64,000 nt of DNA from the NCBI GenBank assembly GCA_965219705.1, contig OZ244789.1, forward strand, positions 3,162,001-3,226,000, in the 5' to 3' direction. Both the position numbers and the translations under genes were made by a program. Position 1 is the first letter of the stretch; every line of letters begins with the position of its first letter. Below are positions 34,865 through 43,196 of this stretch, one piece after another. This DNA comes from JAJECS01 sp965219705 (lineage in GTDB: Bacteria; Chloroflexota; UBA11872). Under the pieces are notes generated by a model. The model saw only the letters and a program-made list of their open reading frames with translations. It did no database searches and was not told where the DNA came from.

Positions 34865-35485
34865 CTAGCATGCCCCGTAGTTGCCCCGGCTCGGCAGACA
34901 TCCCTCGGTGACCTGCAGCGACCGGATGATGACCTCTTCCTGGGCGGCCTCGATCTTGTCGAGCGTCGCTACGGACGGCGGGTGATTCGGCTTCAGATGG
35001 CCGAAGATCGTGTACTCGTGCGGCGCCTCGGCGCTTCCGGCGAGATCGCCGAGGATGAAGAAGAACCGTGAGCCGTTGGAGTTCGGCGTCCCGTCGTTGG
35101 CCAGGGCGATGCCACCGCGTTCATAGGGCCGCTGCGGCGGCTCCACCTCGAAGGTGTAGCCCGGGTTGCCGGTGCCCGTGCCCGTCGCGCCGCCCGTTTC
35201 GGCAAGCACTCCCGGAACGATGCGATGAAACGTCACGCCGTCGAAGTAACCCTCCCTTGCCAAGAAAACGAAGCTGTTGACCGCCAGCGGCGCCTCTTCC
35301 GGAAGCAGCTGGAAGGTGAGGCGTCCGACGCTGGTGGTGAAGATGACGCTGTAGGACCGGAGCGGATCAATCCCCATCGGTGGGTAGGCGTCGAATACCG
35401 GAGGCCCTTCCGGCTCCGCCTCGCCGCACGCCACGGCGGCCACAAGAGCTAGGGCGGCCAGCCCAACCACGATCGCCCGCTGCAT
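34865..35485 (-). CDS. Cyclophilin-type peptidyl-prolyl isomerase lipoprotein, copy 3
   Basis: The third 206-residue paralogue and the most divergent: signal MQRAIVVGLAALALVAAVAC with lipobox VAC, then GEAEPEGPPVFDAYPPMGID. The barrel shows FHRIVPGVLAETGGATGTG (ETGG rather than ETGD), PPQRPYERGGIALANDGTPN and FFFILGDLAGSAEAPHEYTI. The C-terminus is EGCLPSRGNYGAC. The start at 35485 is set by alignment with the other copies. Upstream lies a spacer carrying an eight-codon scar of the channel gene. Confidence 0.9.
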   Translation of the reverse strand: MQRAIVVGLAALALVAAVACGEAEPEGPPVFDAYPPMGIDPLRSYSVIFTTSVGRLTFQLLPEEAPLAVNSFVFLAREGYFDGVTFHRIVPGVLAETGGATGTGTGNPGYTFEVEPPQRPYERGGIALANDGTPNSNGSRFFFILGDLAGSAEAPHEYTIFGHLKPNHPPSVATLDKIEAAQEEVIIRSLQVTEGCLPSRGNYGAC

Positions 35486-35694
35486 CATGTGCTTCTCCCC
35501 GTCAGCCCCTTGCTCCGCCAATCATTCTGCCGCACTTGCCATGGGACCTGCTAGACCTAGCGCAACCGCCATGCGGGTCGAGGACCCGTCATCCGCGGCC
35601 GCCCGGCCCATCGGCTCAACTCACCGACGCCGAGCGCCCAATTCGGCTGGCGCGTGCGCTCACGAAGCGAGCTAAACGCTGCCCGCAATCGCTC

Positions 35695-36315
35695 CTAGCA
35701 CGGGCCGTAGCCGCCCCAACTCGGCAGGCAACCCTCGGTTGCCTTCAGCGACAGGATGGTGACCTCCTCCTGCGCAGCCTCGATCTTGTCCAGTGTCGTT
35801 AGGGACACGGGGTGGTCTTCCTTGAAATGGCCGAAGACCGTGTACTCATGCGGCGCCTCAGCGCTTGTCGCGAGATCGCCGAGGATGAAGAAGAATCGCG
35901 ATCCGTTGGAGTTTGGCGTCCCGTCGTTGGCCATGGCGATGCCTCCGCGTGCGTACGGCCGCTGCGGCGGCTCGACTTCGAAGGTGTAGCCGGCGTCACC
36001 GGTACCGGTGCCCGTCGCATCACCCGTTTCGGCGAGCACTCCGGGAACGACCCGATGGAATGTCACGCCGTCGTAGTAGTCCTGGTTCGCCAAGAACAGG
36101 AAGCTGTTCACCGCCAGGGGGGCCTCCTTGGGAAACAGCTGGAAGGTGATGCGCCCGACGCTCGTGGTGAAGATGACGCTGTAGGGTCGGAGCTCGTCAA
36201 TCTCCATCGGCGGGTAGGCGTCGAAGGTCGGCGGGCCTTCAGGCTCCGACTCGCCACACGCAGCCATCACGATGACCATCAAGGAAGCCAGTCCGACTAT
36301 GACCGCTCGCCGCAT
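35695..36315 (-). CDS. Cyclophilin-type peptidyl-prolyl isomerase lipoprotein, copy 4
   Basis: The fourth 206-residue paralogue, closest in sequence to copy 1: signal MRRAVIVGLASLMVIVMAAC, barrel FHRVVPGVLAETGDATGTG, PPQRPYARGGIAMANDGTPN, and C-terminus EGCLPSWGGYGPC. It lies 91 bases downstream of the intact K+ channel gene on the same strand. A longer frame exists to 36504 but lacks the signal peptide at its start. Confidence 0.9.
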   Translation of the reverse strand: MRRAVIVGLASLMVIVMAACGESEPEGPPTFDAYPPMEIDELRPYSVIFTTSVGRITFQLFPKEAPLAVNSFLFLANQDYYDGVTFHRVVPGVLAETGDATGTGTGDAGYTFEVEPPQRPYARGGIAMANDGTPNSNGSRFFFILGDLATSAEAPHEYTVFGHFKEDHPVSLTTLDKIEAAQEEVTILSLKATEGCLPSWGGYGPC

Positions 36316-36406
36316 CACCCTATTCTCCGCGTCAGCCCCTCGGTCCGCCTGCCATTCTGCCGCACGAGCCAGCGGGGCTGCCACCGCTGGCGCCGCCGCG
36401 TTGCGC

Positions 36407-37537
36407 CTATGCCGTGCTTGTGGGCTGTTCCGGGGTCTCGGGCTGCGCGTCGACCAGCCCGTGATGCTCGAATAGGCGCCCAAGTTCCGCTGGAGCGCCC
36501 ACAATCACCAGAACGTCGCCCGCCGCCACTACGCGGTCGCTTGCCGGGGCCAACTCCGTGCGCCCTTCGCGGACAAGCGCCAATAGCGAGATGCCGTATT
36601 CCCGCATCTCCAGCGCGCCAAGCGCTTCGCCTACCAGCCCGGACCCCGCGGGAACGGCCGCTTCGCGGATGTCCAGGCCAGGTGAGTGGGGATTCAGCAG
36701 CTGATCGAGCACGTCGCTCACGTGCGGCCGCCGCACAAAGCCGACAATACTCAGGGCGCCCTCGACTTGCGGCGAGAACACCCGGAGGGCGCCCGCCGAT
36801 TCGAGCCGCCGCACCGCTTCACTGGACGCGGCGCGGGCAATAACGGGCACGTTGGGCGCCAGCACCCGAGCCGCGAGCACGGCGTAGACGTTTTCGGCGT
36901 CATCGTCGGTGGCGACGATAAGGGCCGCCGCGCGCTCGATACCCGCTTCGACGAGCGCGGCGTCCGACGAGGCGCGATCGGTAATGCTTACAAAGCCATC
37001 ATCCGCAGCCGCCTGGCCCCGCGCCGCATCGCGGTCGATCACAACCACGTCACAGCCGTCGCCGCGAAGCTCCTGCGCAATGCGGGCCCCCACGCGACCG
37101 TAAGACCCGACGATGTAATGGTGCCGCATCCGCGCAAGAACCCTCGTGCGCCGCCGGCGCCCGAAGTGCGCCACGAGATGACCTTCGGCGAGGTACTCGA
37201 TATAGGTGGCGGCGGTCCACGCGAGTGTACCGACGCCCGTGACGATCAGCATCGATGTGAAGACGCGCCCCGCGGTGGATAGCGTGTGAACCTCCGTGAA
37301 GCCCACCGTGCTGAGGGTGATGACGACCATATAGAGGGCGTCAACCGGGTCCATCCCCTCGATCACGATGAATCCGACGAGCCCAATCGCGGAAATGCTC
37401 CCGAGAAAGAAGAAGCCCGGAATCAACCGCCGCCTGAGGTAGTACCGCGTGATGCCCTCGACATTGGGGGTGGCCGGATCGGACGGCCGGGACGGGAGGA
37501 AGCGTCCGGCGATGTGTGGGGACCTCATACGGTTCAC
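36407..37537 (-). CDS. Two-TM potassium channel with RCK (TrkA-N/TrkA-C) domains
   Basis: A 376-residue channel. TM1 is at about 41-60, the pore helix and filter at 70-83 (VVITLSTVGFTEVH, with TVGF in place of TVGYG) and TM2 at about 92-114. The cytosolic RCK_N Rossmann domain begins at 141 (YIVGSYGRVG) with VIDRDAARG and ASSDAALVEAGIERA. RCK_C follows from about 290 (LALVREGRTELAPASDRVVA). It gates K+ flux across the inner membrane in response to ligand or nucleotide. It is the intact source of the broken copy at 34184-34782. Confidence 0.93.
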   Translation of the reverse strand: MNRMRSPHIAGRFLPSRPSDPATPNVEGITRYYLRRRLIPGFFFLGSISAIGLVGFIVIEGMDPVDALYMVVITLSTVGFTEVHTLSTAGRVFTSMLIVTGVGTLAWTAATYIEYLAEGHLVAHFGRRRRTRVLARMRHHYIVGSYGRVGARIAQELRGDGCDVVVIDRDAARGQAAADDGFVSITDRASSDAALVEAGIERAAALIVATDDDAENVYAVLAARVLAPNVPVIARAASSEAVRRLESAGALRVFSPQVEGALSIVGFVRRPHVSDVLDQLLNPHSPGLDIREAAVPAGSGLVGEALGALEMREYGISLLALVREGRTELAPASDRVVAAGDVLVIVGAPAELGRLFEHHGLVDAQPETPEQPTSTA

Positions 37538-37818
37538 GTCACGGCGATGTTGGGTAAAGCGGCTGTGCGTATCTTGCTACGGCGCTTGGCTCGCGTCATT
37601 CCACGCGGGCCGCACAGGGTGCCGGACTTGCCGGCCATCGGCGGGTTAGCGCGGGCCGCCGCAAGCAGGCATCATCTCCACATGCGAACGGCCCGCCAGA
37701 CACGCACGCTGCAGACAGCGCCGCGGTCCTTGGCCGAGCTGCCGGGCCAACGCGCCAAGCGCCCGCGTGTGGCACCGCGCGCGGGTGGTGTTTGGCAGGC
37801 GCGTTGCCGCCCAGCGCG

Positions 37819-39444
37819 ATGACACAGCTCGACGCAGTTCAACTGGTCATCGGCGACGCACCGCAGTACTTCTTCGACGACGGTCTGATCGAAGAGGTGC
37901 AACACGTCACTCGCCGTATGCATCGACCCGCCAGCGTCGAAGGCAGCCCCTTCATCCAGCGCGACCGTCCCTGGGAGCACGTGCCGTATTTCTCCAGCGT
38001 GGATTGGAGCCTCTGGCGGGACCGGGAGACCGGTCGCTTCCATTGCACCTATACCGATCTCAACGTCGACCGCGAGCGGCTGGCCCGCGAGGGCGGCGCC
38101 TTCATCGACTGGGCCAACGGTCGCTTGCGCGTTTGCTACGCCTATTCGGACGACGGCTTTGAGTGGGTCAAGCCGCCGCTCGGCTTGGTCCACGAACACG
38201 GTCACGACACCAACATCATCCTGGGCAGCGAGACCTATGGCAGTGCGTGGGGCCTATCGGTCTTCAAGGACCCGTTGGAGCACGATCCCAGGCGGCGCTT
38301 CAAGGGATTCCACGTCATGGTGCCGCCGGGGTACGCGGTGGCCAACGACGAGCCCGGTGCGCACGTACGCCTCGGCTATTCGCCGAACGGCGTGCACTGG
38401 ACGGTAGCTGACGAGCGGCCCACCGTCGGCCGCGGCGGCACACGCATTGGAGACTCCGCCCAGCCGGCGTTCGACCCCGGGACCGAAACCTATTTGCTGT
38501 TTACGCGGCATCCGTGGATGAGCCTGGCGCCCCGGTCACGTCCGCTTCACGCCACCGAATTGGGTGGCCACCCAACCTGGGACGCCTCTTCCGGCGCGCC
38601 CAACCGCCGCGGGCGCCGCCGAATCTACCTCTCAGAGAGCCGTGACTACCTGCACTGGAGCGAGCCGCGGTTGATCCTGGCGCCAGACTCGCTGCTCGAC
38701 AACATCGACGATTCGTTCTACAGCATGAGCGCCATGTCGCTCGGCGGGCAGTGGATCGGCTTCATCCAGGTGTTCCACATGGTGGAGAACACGCTCGACG
38801 TGCAGCTGGTGCACAGCCGCGACGGGCGGATCTGGCACCGGCTCTTTCCCGGGCAGGCCTGGCTGCCGCTGGGTCCGGCGGGCTCATGGAACCAGTGCTA
38901 CACCAGCCTGCCGCGCTTCCCCGACGTCGACGGGCCGGAGTGGCTGGTCTTCCATGGCGGCTCCAGGGCCCACCACGACTGGTGGATCCATGGCCGGGAA
39001 GAGGGCCTGGACGCCCCGGAAGTGTGGGATTTGAACCGGGTGGCCTTCGGTTTGGGCCTGACCAAGCTGCGGAAATACGGATTCGTCTCGCTGGATGCCG
39101 ACCGCATGCGGGAGGGCATGATCCTCACCCAGCCGTGGGTCGCTCCCGGTGATCGGCTGGTCATCAACGCCGCCTGCGGCCCGGAGGGCTACGTGAAGGT
39201 TGAAGCTCTGGACGTGCACGACCAGGTGCTCCCCGGGTGCAGCCGCGACGACTGCGATGTCTTCACCGGCGACGCCATCGAGCACACCGTGACGTGGCGG
39301 GGCGAGTCACACTTCCCGGTCGACGTTCCCTCATTGGGCGGCGAGGTCTATACCCACCGGCTGCCGCACCGGCGGCTGCGCTTTATCCTGCGCGACGCCC
39401 AGCTCTACTCGTTTCGGATCGAGGCGTCCACAGGCACGGCGTAG
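37819..39444 (+). CDS. Five-bladed propeller protein, glycoside hydrolase-like
   Basis: A 541-residue soluble protein from ATG 37819. The pattern of repeated strands with YSDDGFEWVKP, YSPNGVHWTV, ESRDYLHWSEP and HSRDGRIWHRL is typical of GH32/GH43/GH68-like five-bladed propellers. VDWSLWRDRETGRF resembles the first blade with its acidic residue. A C-terminal beta-sandwich (about 440-541) ends in LRFILRDAQLYSFRIE, a form seen in uncharacterised glycan-active proteins. No signal peptide. The substrate is unknown. It is convergent with the osmolyte transporter operon across a strong hairpin. Confidence 0.7.
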   Translation: MTQLDAVQLVIGDAPQYFFDDGLIEEVQHVTRRMHRPASVEGSPFIQRDRPWEHVPYFSSVDWSLWRDRETGRFHCTYTDLNVDRERLAREGGAFIDWANGRLRVCYAYSDDGFEWVKPPLGLVHEHGHDTNIILGSETYGSAWGLSVFKDPLEHDPRRRFKGFHVMVPPGYAVANDEPGAHVRLGYSPNGVHWTVADERPTVGRGGTRIGDSAQPAFDPGTETYLLFTRHPWMSLAPRSRPLHATELGGHPTWDASSGAPNRRGRRRIYLSESRDYLHWSEPRLILAPDSLLDNIDDSFYSMSAMSLGGQWIGFIQVFHMVENTLDVQLVHSRDGRIWHRLFPGQAWLPLGPAGSWNQCYTSLPRFPDVDGPEWLVFHGGSRAHHDWWIHGREEGLDAPEVWDLNRVAFGLGLTKLRKYGFVSLDADRMREGMILTQPWVAPGDRLVINAACGPEGYVKVEALDVHDQVLPGCSRDDCDVFTGDAIEHTVTWRGESHFPVDVPSLGGEVYTHRLPHRRLRFILRDAQLYSFRIEASTGTA

Positions 39445-39479
39445 CTGACGGTCGCCGAGCAGCCTCGGCGACCGTCAGC
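39444..39479. terminator. 16-bp perfect hairpin, bidirectional terminator
   Basis: GCTGACGGTCGCCGAG, loop CAGC, then its exact complement. It starts at the last base of the stop codon of the propeller gene and lies 30 bases from the convergent proX stop. No T tract is present on either side, but the stem is very stable. Confidence 0.7.
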
Positions 39480-39508
39480 CCTGCGTCAGAGCGACGCGTG
39501 GTTTCGCG

Positions 39509-40537
39509 CTACTCCGTCGGCCAGCCGTCCGGAATTTCGTTGGCCTCGAGGGCGGCCTCAATCGCGGTAGCAGCGTCCGCGGTCACCCACTGGCCCCAAA
39601 CGCCGGCGTTGCTCTTGAGCCACCACATCGCGGCATCGTTGGCGCTGGCGTCGGGATTATCGAGTTGCCACTTGGCAATCGGTTTGTACACGTCGATGTT
39701 GATATCCCAGGCCCGCAGCATTTCAACGACGTCCGGTGCGCTCGTGAGAATGTCGGGATGCACCGCGATCAGGATGGTGGCGTCTTGGAAGCCGCAGGCC
39801 TTGGTGGTTGCCCAGCATTCGGTGCTGTACGCAGGCTCATCAAGACGAACCAGATCCAGCACCAGGGCCGCCTCATTGGTGCCCCACTGGTACCCAAGCC
39901 AGGGCTCTTGCTTCTCATAAGCGCCGTACAGGTCGGCGTTCAGCGCGGCGCCATCGCCGGGATTAATGACCTCGACGTGGTCTGAGAGGCCATAGCCTTC
40001 GATCTGCGCTGCGACGACTTCTTCACACGACCAGCCGATGATGCACGACACCAAACGCGCCTTCCCGCCGCTGGCTGCCGTCTGGAAGAGCTCCTTGAAC
40101 TGCTCGTCCTTGAGGTCCTCAACGTTGTCTAGCTCCGGATACTGCTCTTGCAGATAGGCCGGGATGACGAACCCGGACTGCCAGTCGCTGCCCAGGCTCT
40201 TGCCAACGGAAACCACTTCGCCGTTGGCAATGGCCTCATCCCACGCTTCGCGCTGGTTCGGCAGCCATATCTCAAGGGTGATGTGACTGTCGCCGCGCCG
40301 AAGGCCTTGAAACAGCGGGAGGGTGCCGCCAAAGACAACGTCCGTGGGGTAGCCGTAGCCCTTGTCCACGATGTACTGGGCGATGCGGTTTTGCACTTGG
40401 GCGCTAGACCAGTTGAGGTCGCTGAATATCAGGGTCGGCGGGGGTTCGGCTTCCGCCTCGGATTCCCCACAGCCGACGACGGCCATGAGGGCAAGCACCA
40501 CGACTGCGAGCGCGAACAATCGGCGTCCAGCAATCAT
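39509..40537 (-). CDS. proX: Glycine betaine/proline-type ABC transporter substrate-binding lipoprotein
   Basis: A 342-residue OpuAC/ProX-like binding protein. The signal peptide ends in lipobox VVGC, followed by the fold markers LIFSDLNWSSAQVQNRIAQY, VVFGGTLPLFQGLRRGD and HITLEIWLPNQREAWD. Trp residues in SDLNW and WLGYQWG could form the aromatic cage for a quaternary amine. The ATG at 40537 has GGAAGG upstream. It is the third gene of a ProV-ProW-ProX type set, separated by 220 bases from proW. Likely substrates are glycine betaine, choline or related osmolytes. Confidence 0.9.
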   Translation of the reverse strand: MIAGRRLFALAVVVLALMAVVGCGESEAEAEPPPTLIFSDLNWSSAQVQNRIAQYIVDKGYGYPTDVVFGGTLPLFQGLRRGDSHITLEIWLPNQREAWDEAIANGEVVSVGKSLGSDWQSGFVIPAYLQEQYPELDNVEDLKDEQFKELFQTAASGGKARLVSCIIGWSCEEVVAAQIEGYGLSDHVEVINPGDGAALNADLYGAYEKQEPWLGYQWGTNEAALVLDLVRLDEPAYSTECWATTKACGFQDATILIAVHPDILTSAPDVVEMLRAWDINIDVYKPIAKWQLDNPDASANDAAMWWLKSNAGVWGQWVTADAATAIEAALEANEIPDGWPTE

Positions 40538-40757
40538 CAGACACCTTCCCCTCTAACAATTAATGGGATGCAGCGACATGGGTAAGTTAGCTCACGGTCC
40601 GGCGGCGCACAACTGGCCACGCCCCGGGGCAAGGCGCGAGTGGGCGTCCGCAAGCGAGAAGCCAGGGCGCCTGGGCTTGTCGTGCAAGGCGCTGGCTTGT
40701 CAGTTCTCACTGCGCCCGGCATGCCAGCCGGGCGATGGACGGACGGAACCGCGGGGG

Positions 40758-41858
40758 CTATCCGGCGCGGCGCGTCTCATCGCGGCCGCGGGACACGGCT
40801 TGGGTGAAGCGGTCGAAGATGATGGCCAGGAAGACGATGGCGAGCCCGGCGATGGCCCCGTTGCCCGGCTGGTTCTTCTGGAGTGCCCGCAGCACATTGT
40901 CGCCCAGGCCGCCGGCGGCCACCATGCTGGCGATCGTCACCATGGCCAGGGCCATCAGCGTGGTTTGGTTGATACCGGCCATGATGGTGGGCAAGGCCAT
41001 CGGAATCTGGACTTTCGCGAGGATCTGCAACGGCGACGCTCCGAAAGACCGGACAGCTTCGATGGTTTCGGGCGCGACCTGACGGATGCCCAGATTGGTG
41101 AGCCTGATTAGTGGCGGCACGGCATAGATGATGGTGGCGAAGATGCCGGCGGGCTTGCCCAAACCAAAGAAGAGGATGCCGGGGAGCAGGTAGACAAAGC
41201 TGGGCATGGTTTGCATGCCGTCGAGGATGGGGCGCATCAGGTTGTCGGCGATGCGGCTGCGGGATGCCAGCACGCCGAGGGGAAGGCCGATGAGCACAGA
41301 GACGGCGACCGCAACGATCATGAGCGCCACGGTGTCGATGGTGTTCCGCCACAGGTCCATGAAGCCGATGAAGAGCAGCGCGAGGGAGGTGAAGACGAGG
41401 AGACTCCAGCGCCCGATGGCGAAGGACAGTAAGGCAAGACCGACGATGACGGCGGGCCAGGGCAACCAGCGCATGGCGCTCTCGATGCGAACGAGCACCA
41501 CATCGACGACGGCACTGAGGCTGTCGAAGAGCCAACTGGCCTCTCGGTTGAGCCAATCGACGGCGTCGTCGATAGCCCTGCCGGTGACTTCGCGCACGGT
41601 GCGTTCGAGCGTCGTCACCCCGCCGCCCGAGGTCGGGACATCGGTCTGAGCCACGGTCGTCGGGAATCCCATCTCCGCGCCCCAGACGCCCAGGCTGACG
41701 AGCAGGACGATGACGACGATGGAGAGGCTGGCCAACCAGCGGCAATAGCGCGGCAGCCCCCGCACCCGGTGCGCGATCCGCCTGGGCGCTGCGCGCAAAA
41801 GCCGCGGCGGACGGGGCCGGCGGTGAGTGTCATTGGGCGCTCGGCTGGCCCGTGCCAC
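40758..41858 (-). CDS. proW: Glycine betaine/proline-type ABC transporter permease
   Basis: A 366-residue permease from a GTG that follows the proV stop by one base (TAGCGTG) with a G-rich site before it. An Arg-rich tail and one hydrophobic segment (LSIVVIVLLVSLGVWG) lead into the ProW-type core. The core shows the EAA-loop region ETIEAVRSFGASPLQILAKV, plus MQTMPSFVYLLPGILFFGLG and NQTTLMALAMVTIASMVAAGG, both strongly ProW/OpuAB-like. Confidence 0.9.
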   Translation of the reverse strand: MARASRAPNDTHRRPRPPRLLRAAPRRIAHRVRGLPRYCRWLASLSIVVIVLLVSLGVWGAEMGFPTTVAQTDVPTSGGGVTTLERTVREVTGRAIDDAVDWLNREASWLFDSLSAVVDVVLVRIESAMRWLPWPAVIVGLALLSFAIGRWSLLVFTSLALLFIGFMDLWRNTIDTVALMIVAVAVSVLIGLPLGVLASRSRIADNLMRPILDGMQTMPSFVYLLPGILFFGLGKPAGIFATIIYAVPPLIRLTNLGIRQVAPETIEAVRSFGASPLQILAKVQIPMALPTIMAGINQTTLMALAMVTIASMVAAGGLGDNVLRALQKNQPGNGAIAGLAIVFLAIIFDRFTQAVSRGRDETRRAG

Positions 41859-41859
41859 G

Positions 41860-43080
41860 CTACGCCCCCTGCCCGCTTTCGGCGACGGCGGCGAGCAGTG
41901 CGTCCCGACGAATCTCACCGAGCAGGCTGCCGTTGTCGCTGACCACGGCAACGGGGCGCTCGGTCTGAGCGGCCATTGGGATGACGTCGGCAAGGTAGGC
42001 GTCGGGAGGCGTGGTCACGGCAACATCGACCGGCGCCTCCACGAGTGTTGCGGCGCGTTGATCGGCAAGCTTTGCCGCCTGATCCCTGGTGAGGACGCCC
42101 CGCAATTCGAAGGTTCGGCTTATCAGGAACACGGCGTCGAGCTTATTTTGCCGCATCGCATGTAGCGCCGCGCGGGGTCCCTGCCGCTCGTACACGACGA
42201 CGTCGGGCTCGCACATGATGGCCTTGGCCTGCATGACCTTGGCTCGCGAGACATCTTGAACGAAGTCCGTGACGTAGTCGTCGCTCGGCAGGGTGATGAT
42301 CTCCTCGGGTGAGCCCTGCTGAATGATCCGGCCGTCGCGCATGATGGCGACGCGGTCGCCGAGCTTGAGGGCCTCGTCGAGGTCGTGGGTGATGAACACG
42401 ATGGTTTTGTGCAGCTCGGTTTGCAGCGAGATGAGCTCGTCTTGCATCTCGCGGCGAATGAGAGGATCGAGGCCGCTGAAGGGCTCGTCCATGAGCAGCA
42501 CGTCGGGATCGACGGTCAACGCCCTGGCGAGCCCGACCCGCTGTTGCATGCCGCCACTCATTTCGTGGGGGCGGTAGCTTTCCCAACCCGCGAGGCCGAC
42601 GGTTTGGATGGTCTCGGCGGCCATGCGGTATCGGGTCAGCTTGTCGACGCCGCGTATCTCGAGGCCGACGGCCACGTTGTCGATGACGCTCCGGTGCGGG
42701 AGCAGGCCATATTGCTGAAAGACCATCGCCGTCTTCTGCCGACGGAACTCGATCAGCTGCGCTTGCGAGTAGCCGGAAATGTCCTCGCCGTCGAAGCATA
42801 CCCGGCCCTTGGTGGCTTCGATGAGCCGAATAAGGCAGCGCACGAGGGTTGACTTGCCACTGCCGGACAGCCCCATGACAACGAAGACCATGCCCTCTTC
42901 CACGGCAAAGGAGACGTCGCGCAATGCGGTGACCAAGCCCAGTTCGTCCTGGAGCTCAGACCGGGTCTTGGAAGCATGCTCAGGTTGGAATACTCGCTCG
43001 GGCTGGTCGCCAAAGACCTTCCACAACCCATCGACCACTATCTGCGGATCTTGCGTCGTCATCGTGCCGGCTATCTTCAA
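41860..43080 (-). CDS. proV: Glycine betaine/proline-type ABC transporter ATP-binding protein with CBS tail
   Basis: A 406-residue ATPase. Walker A is GLSGSGKSTLV, the Q-loop FQQYGLLPHRSV, the signature MSGGMQQRVGLARAL, Walker B VLLMDEPFSGLDPLIR and the H-loop FITHDLDEA. The C-terminal 120 residues form a CBS pair, in which ionic strength sensing is known for the OpuA family. The start could be the second Met (MTTQDP). It is the first gene of the proVWX operon. Confidence 0.94.
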   Translation of the reverse strand: MKIAGTMTTQDPQIVVDGLWKVFGDQPERVFQPEHASKTRSELQDELGLVTALRDVSFAVEEGMVFVVMGLSGSGKSTLVRCLIRLIEATKGRVCFDGEDISGYSQAQLIEFRRQKTAMVFQQYGLLPHRSVIDNVAVGLEIRGVDKLTRYRMAAETIQTVGLAGWESYRPHEMSGGMQQRVGLARALTVDPDVLLMDEPFSGLDPLIRREMQDELISLQTELHKTIVFITHDLDEALKLGDRVAIMRDGRIIQQGSPEEIITLPSDDYVTDFVQDVSRAKVMQAKAIMCEPDVVVYERQGPRAALHAMRQNKLDAVFLISRTFELRGVLTRDQAAKLADQRAATLVEAPVDVAVTTPPDAYLADVIPMAAQTERPVAVVSDNGSLLGEIRRDALLAAVAESGQGA

Positions 43081-43196
43081 CCCTTAGAGCGTCCGCCTGG
43101 AATGCCGCAGCCAGTGCTGCGAATTCCAAGGTTGCAGATCACCCTATCTTCGCATGCTATGGGATTGGCCGTGCGGCGGATCGGGGGCGCCAGCAG

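Larger units (their letters stand above)
32745..37537 (-). repeat. Tandem duplication block: four cyclophilin genes with K+ channel copies
   Basis: Reading along the minus strand the order is intact K+ channel, cyclophilin 4, an eight-codon channel scar (35590-35613), cyclophilin 3, a channel fragment, cyclophilin 2, a short spacer, cyclophilin 1. Spacers also repeat: the segments upstream of copies 2 and 4 are alike (both contain TGCCACCGCTGGCGCCGCCG or near), and those upstream of copies 1 and 3 share CGCCATGCGGGTCGAGGACC. The block is thus built from a duplicated channel-cyclophilin-cyclophilin unit followed by partial deletion. Confidence 0.85.
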
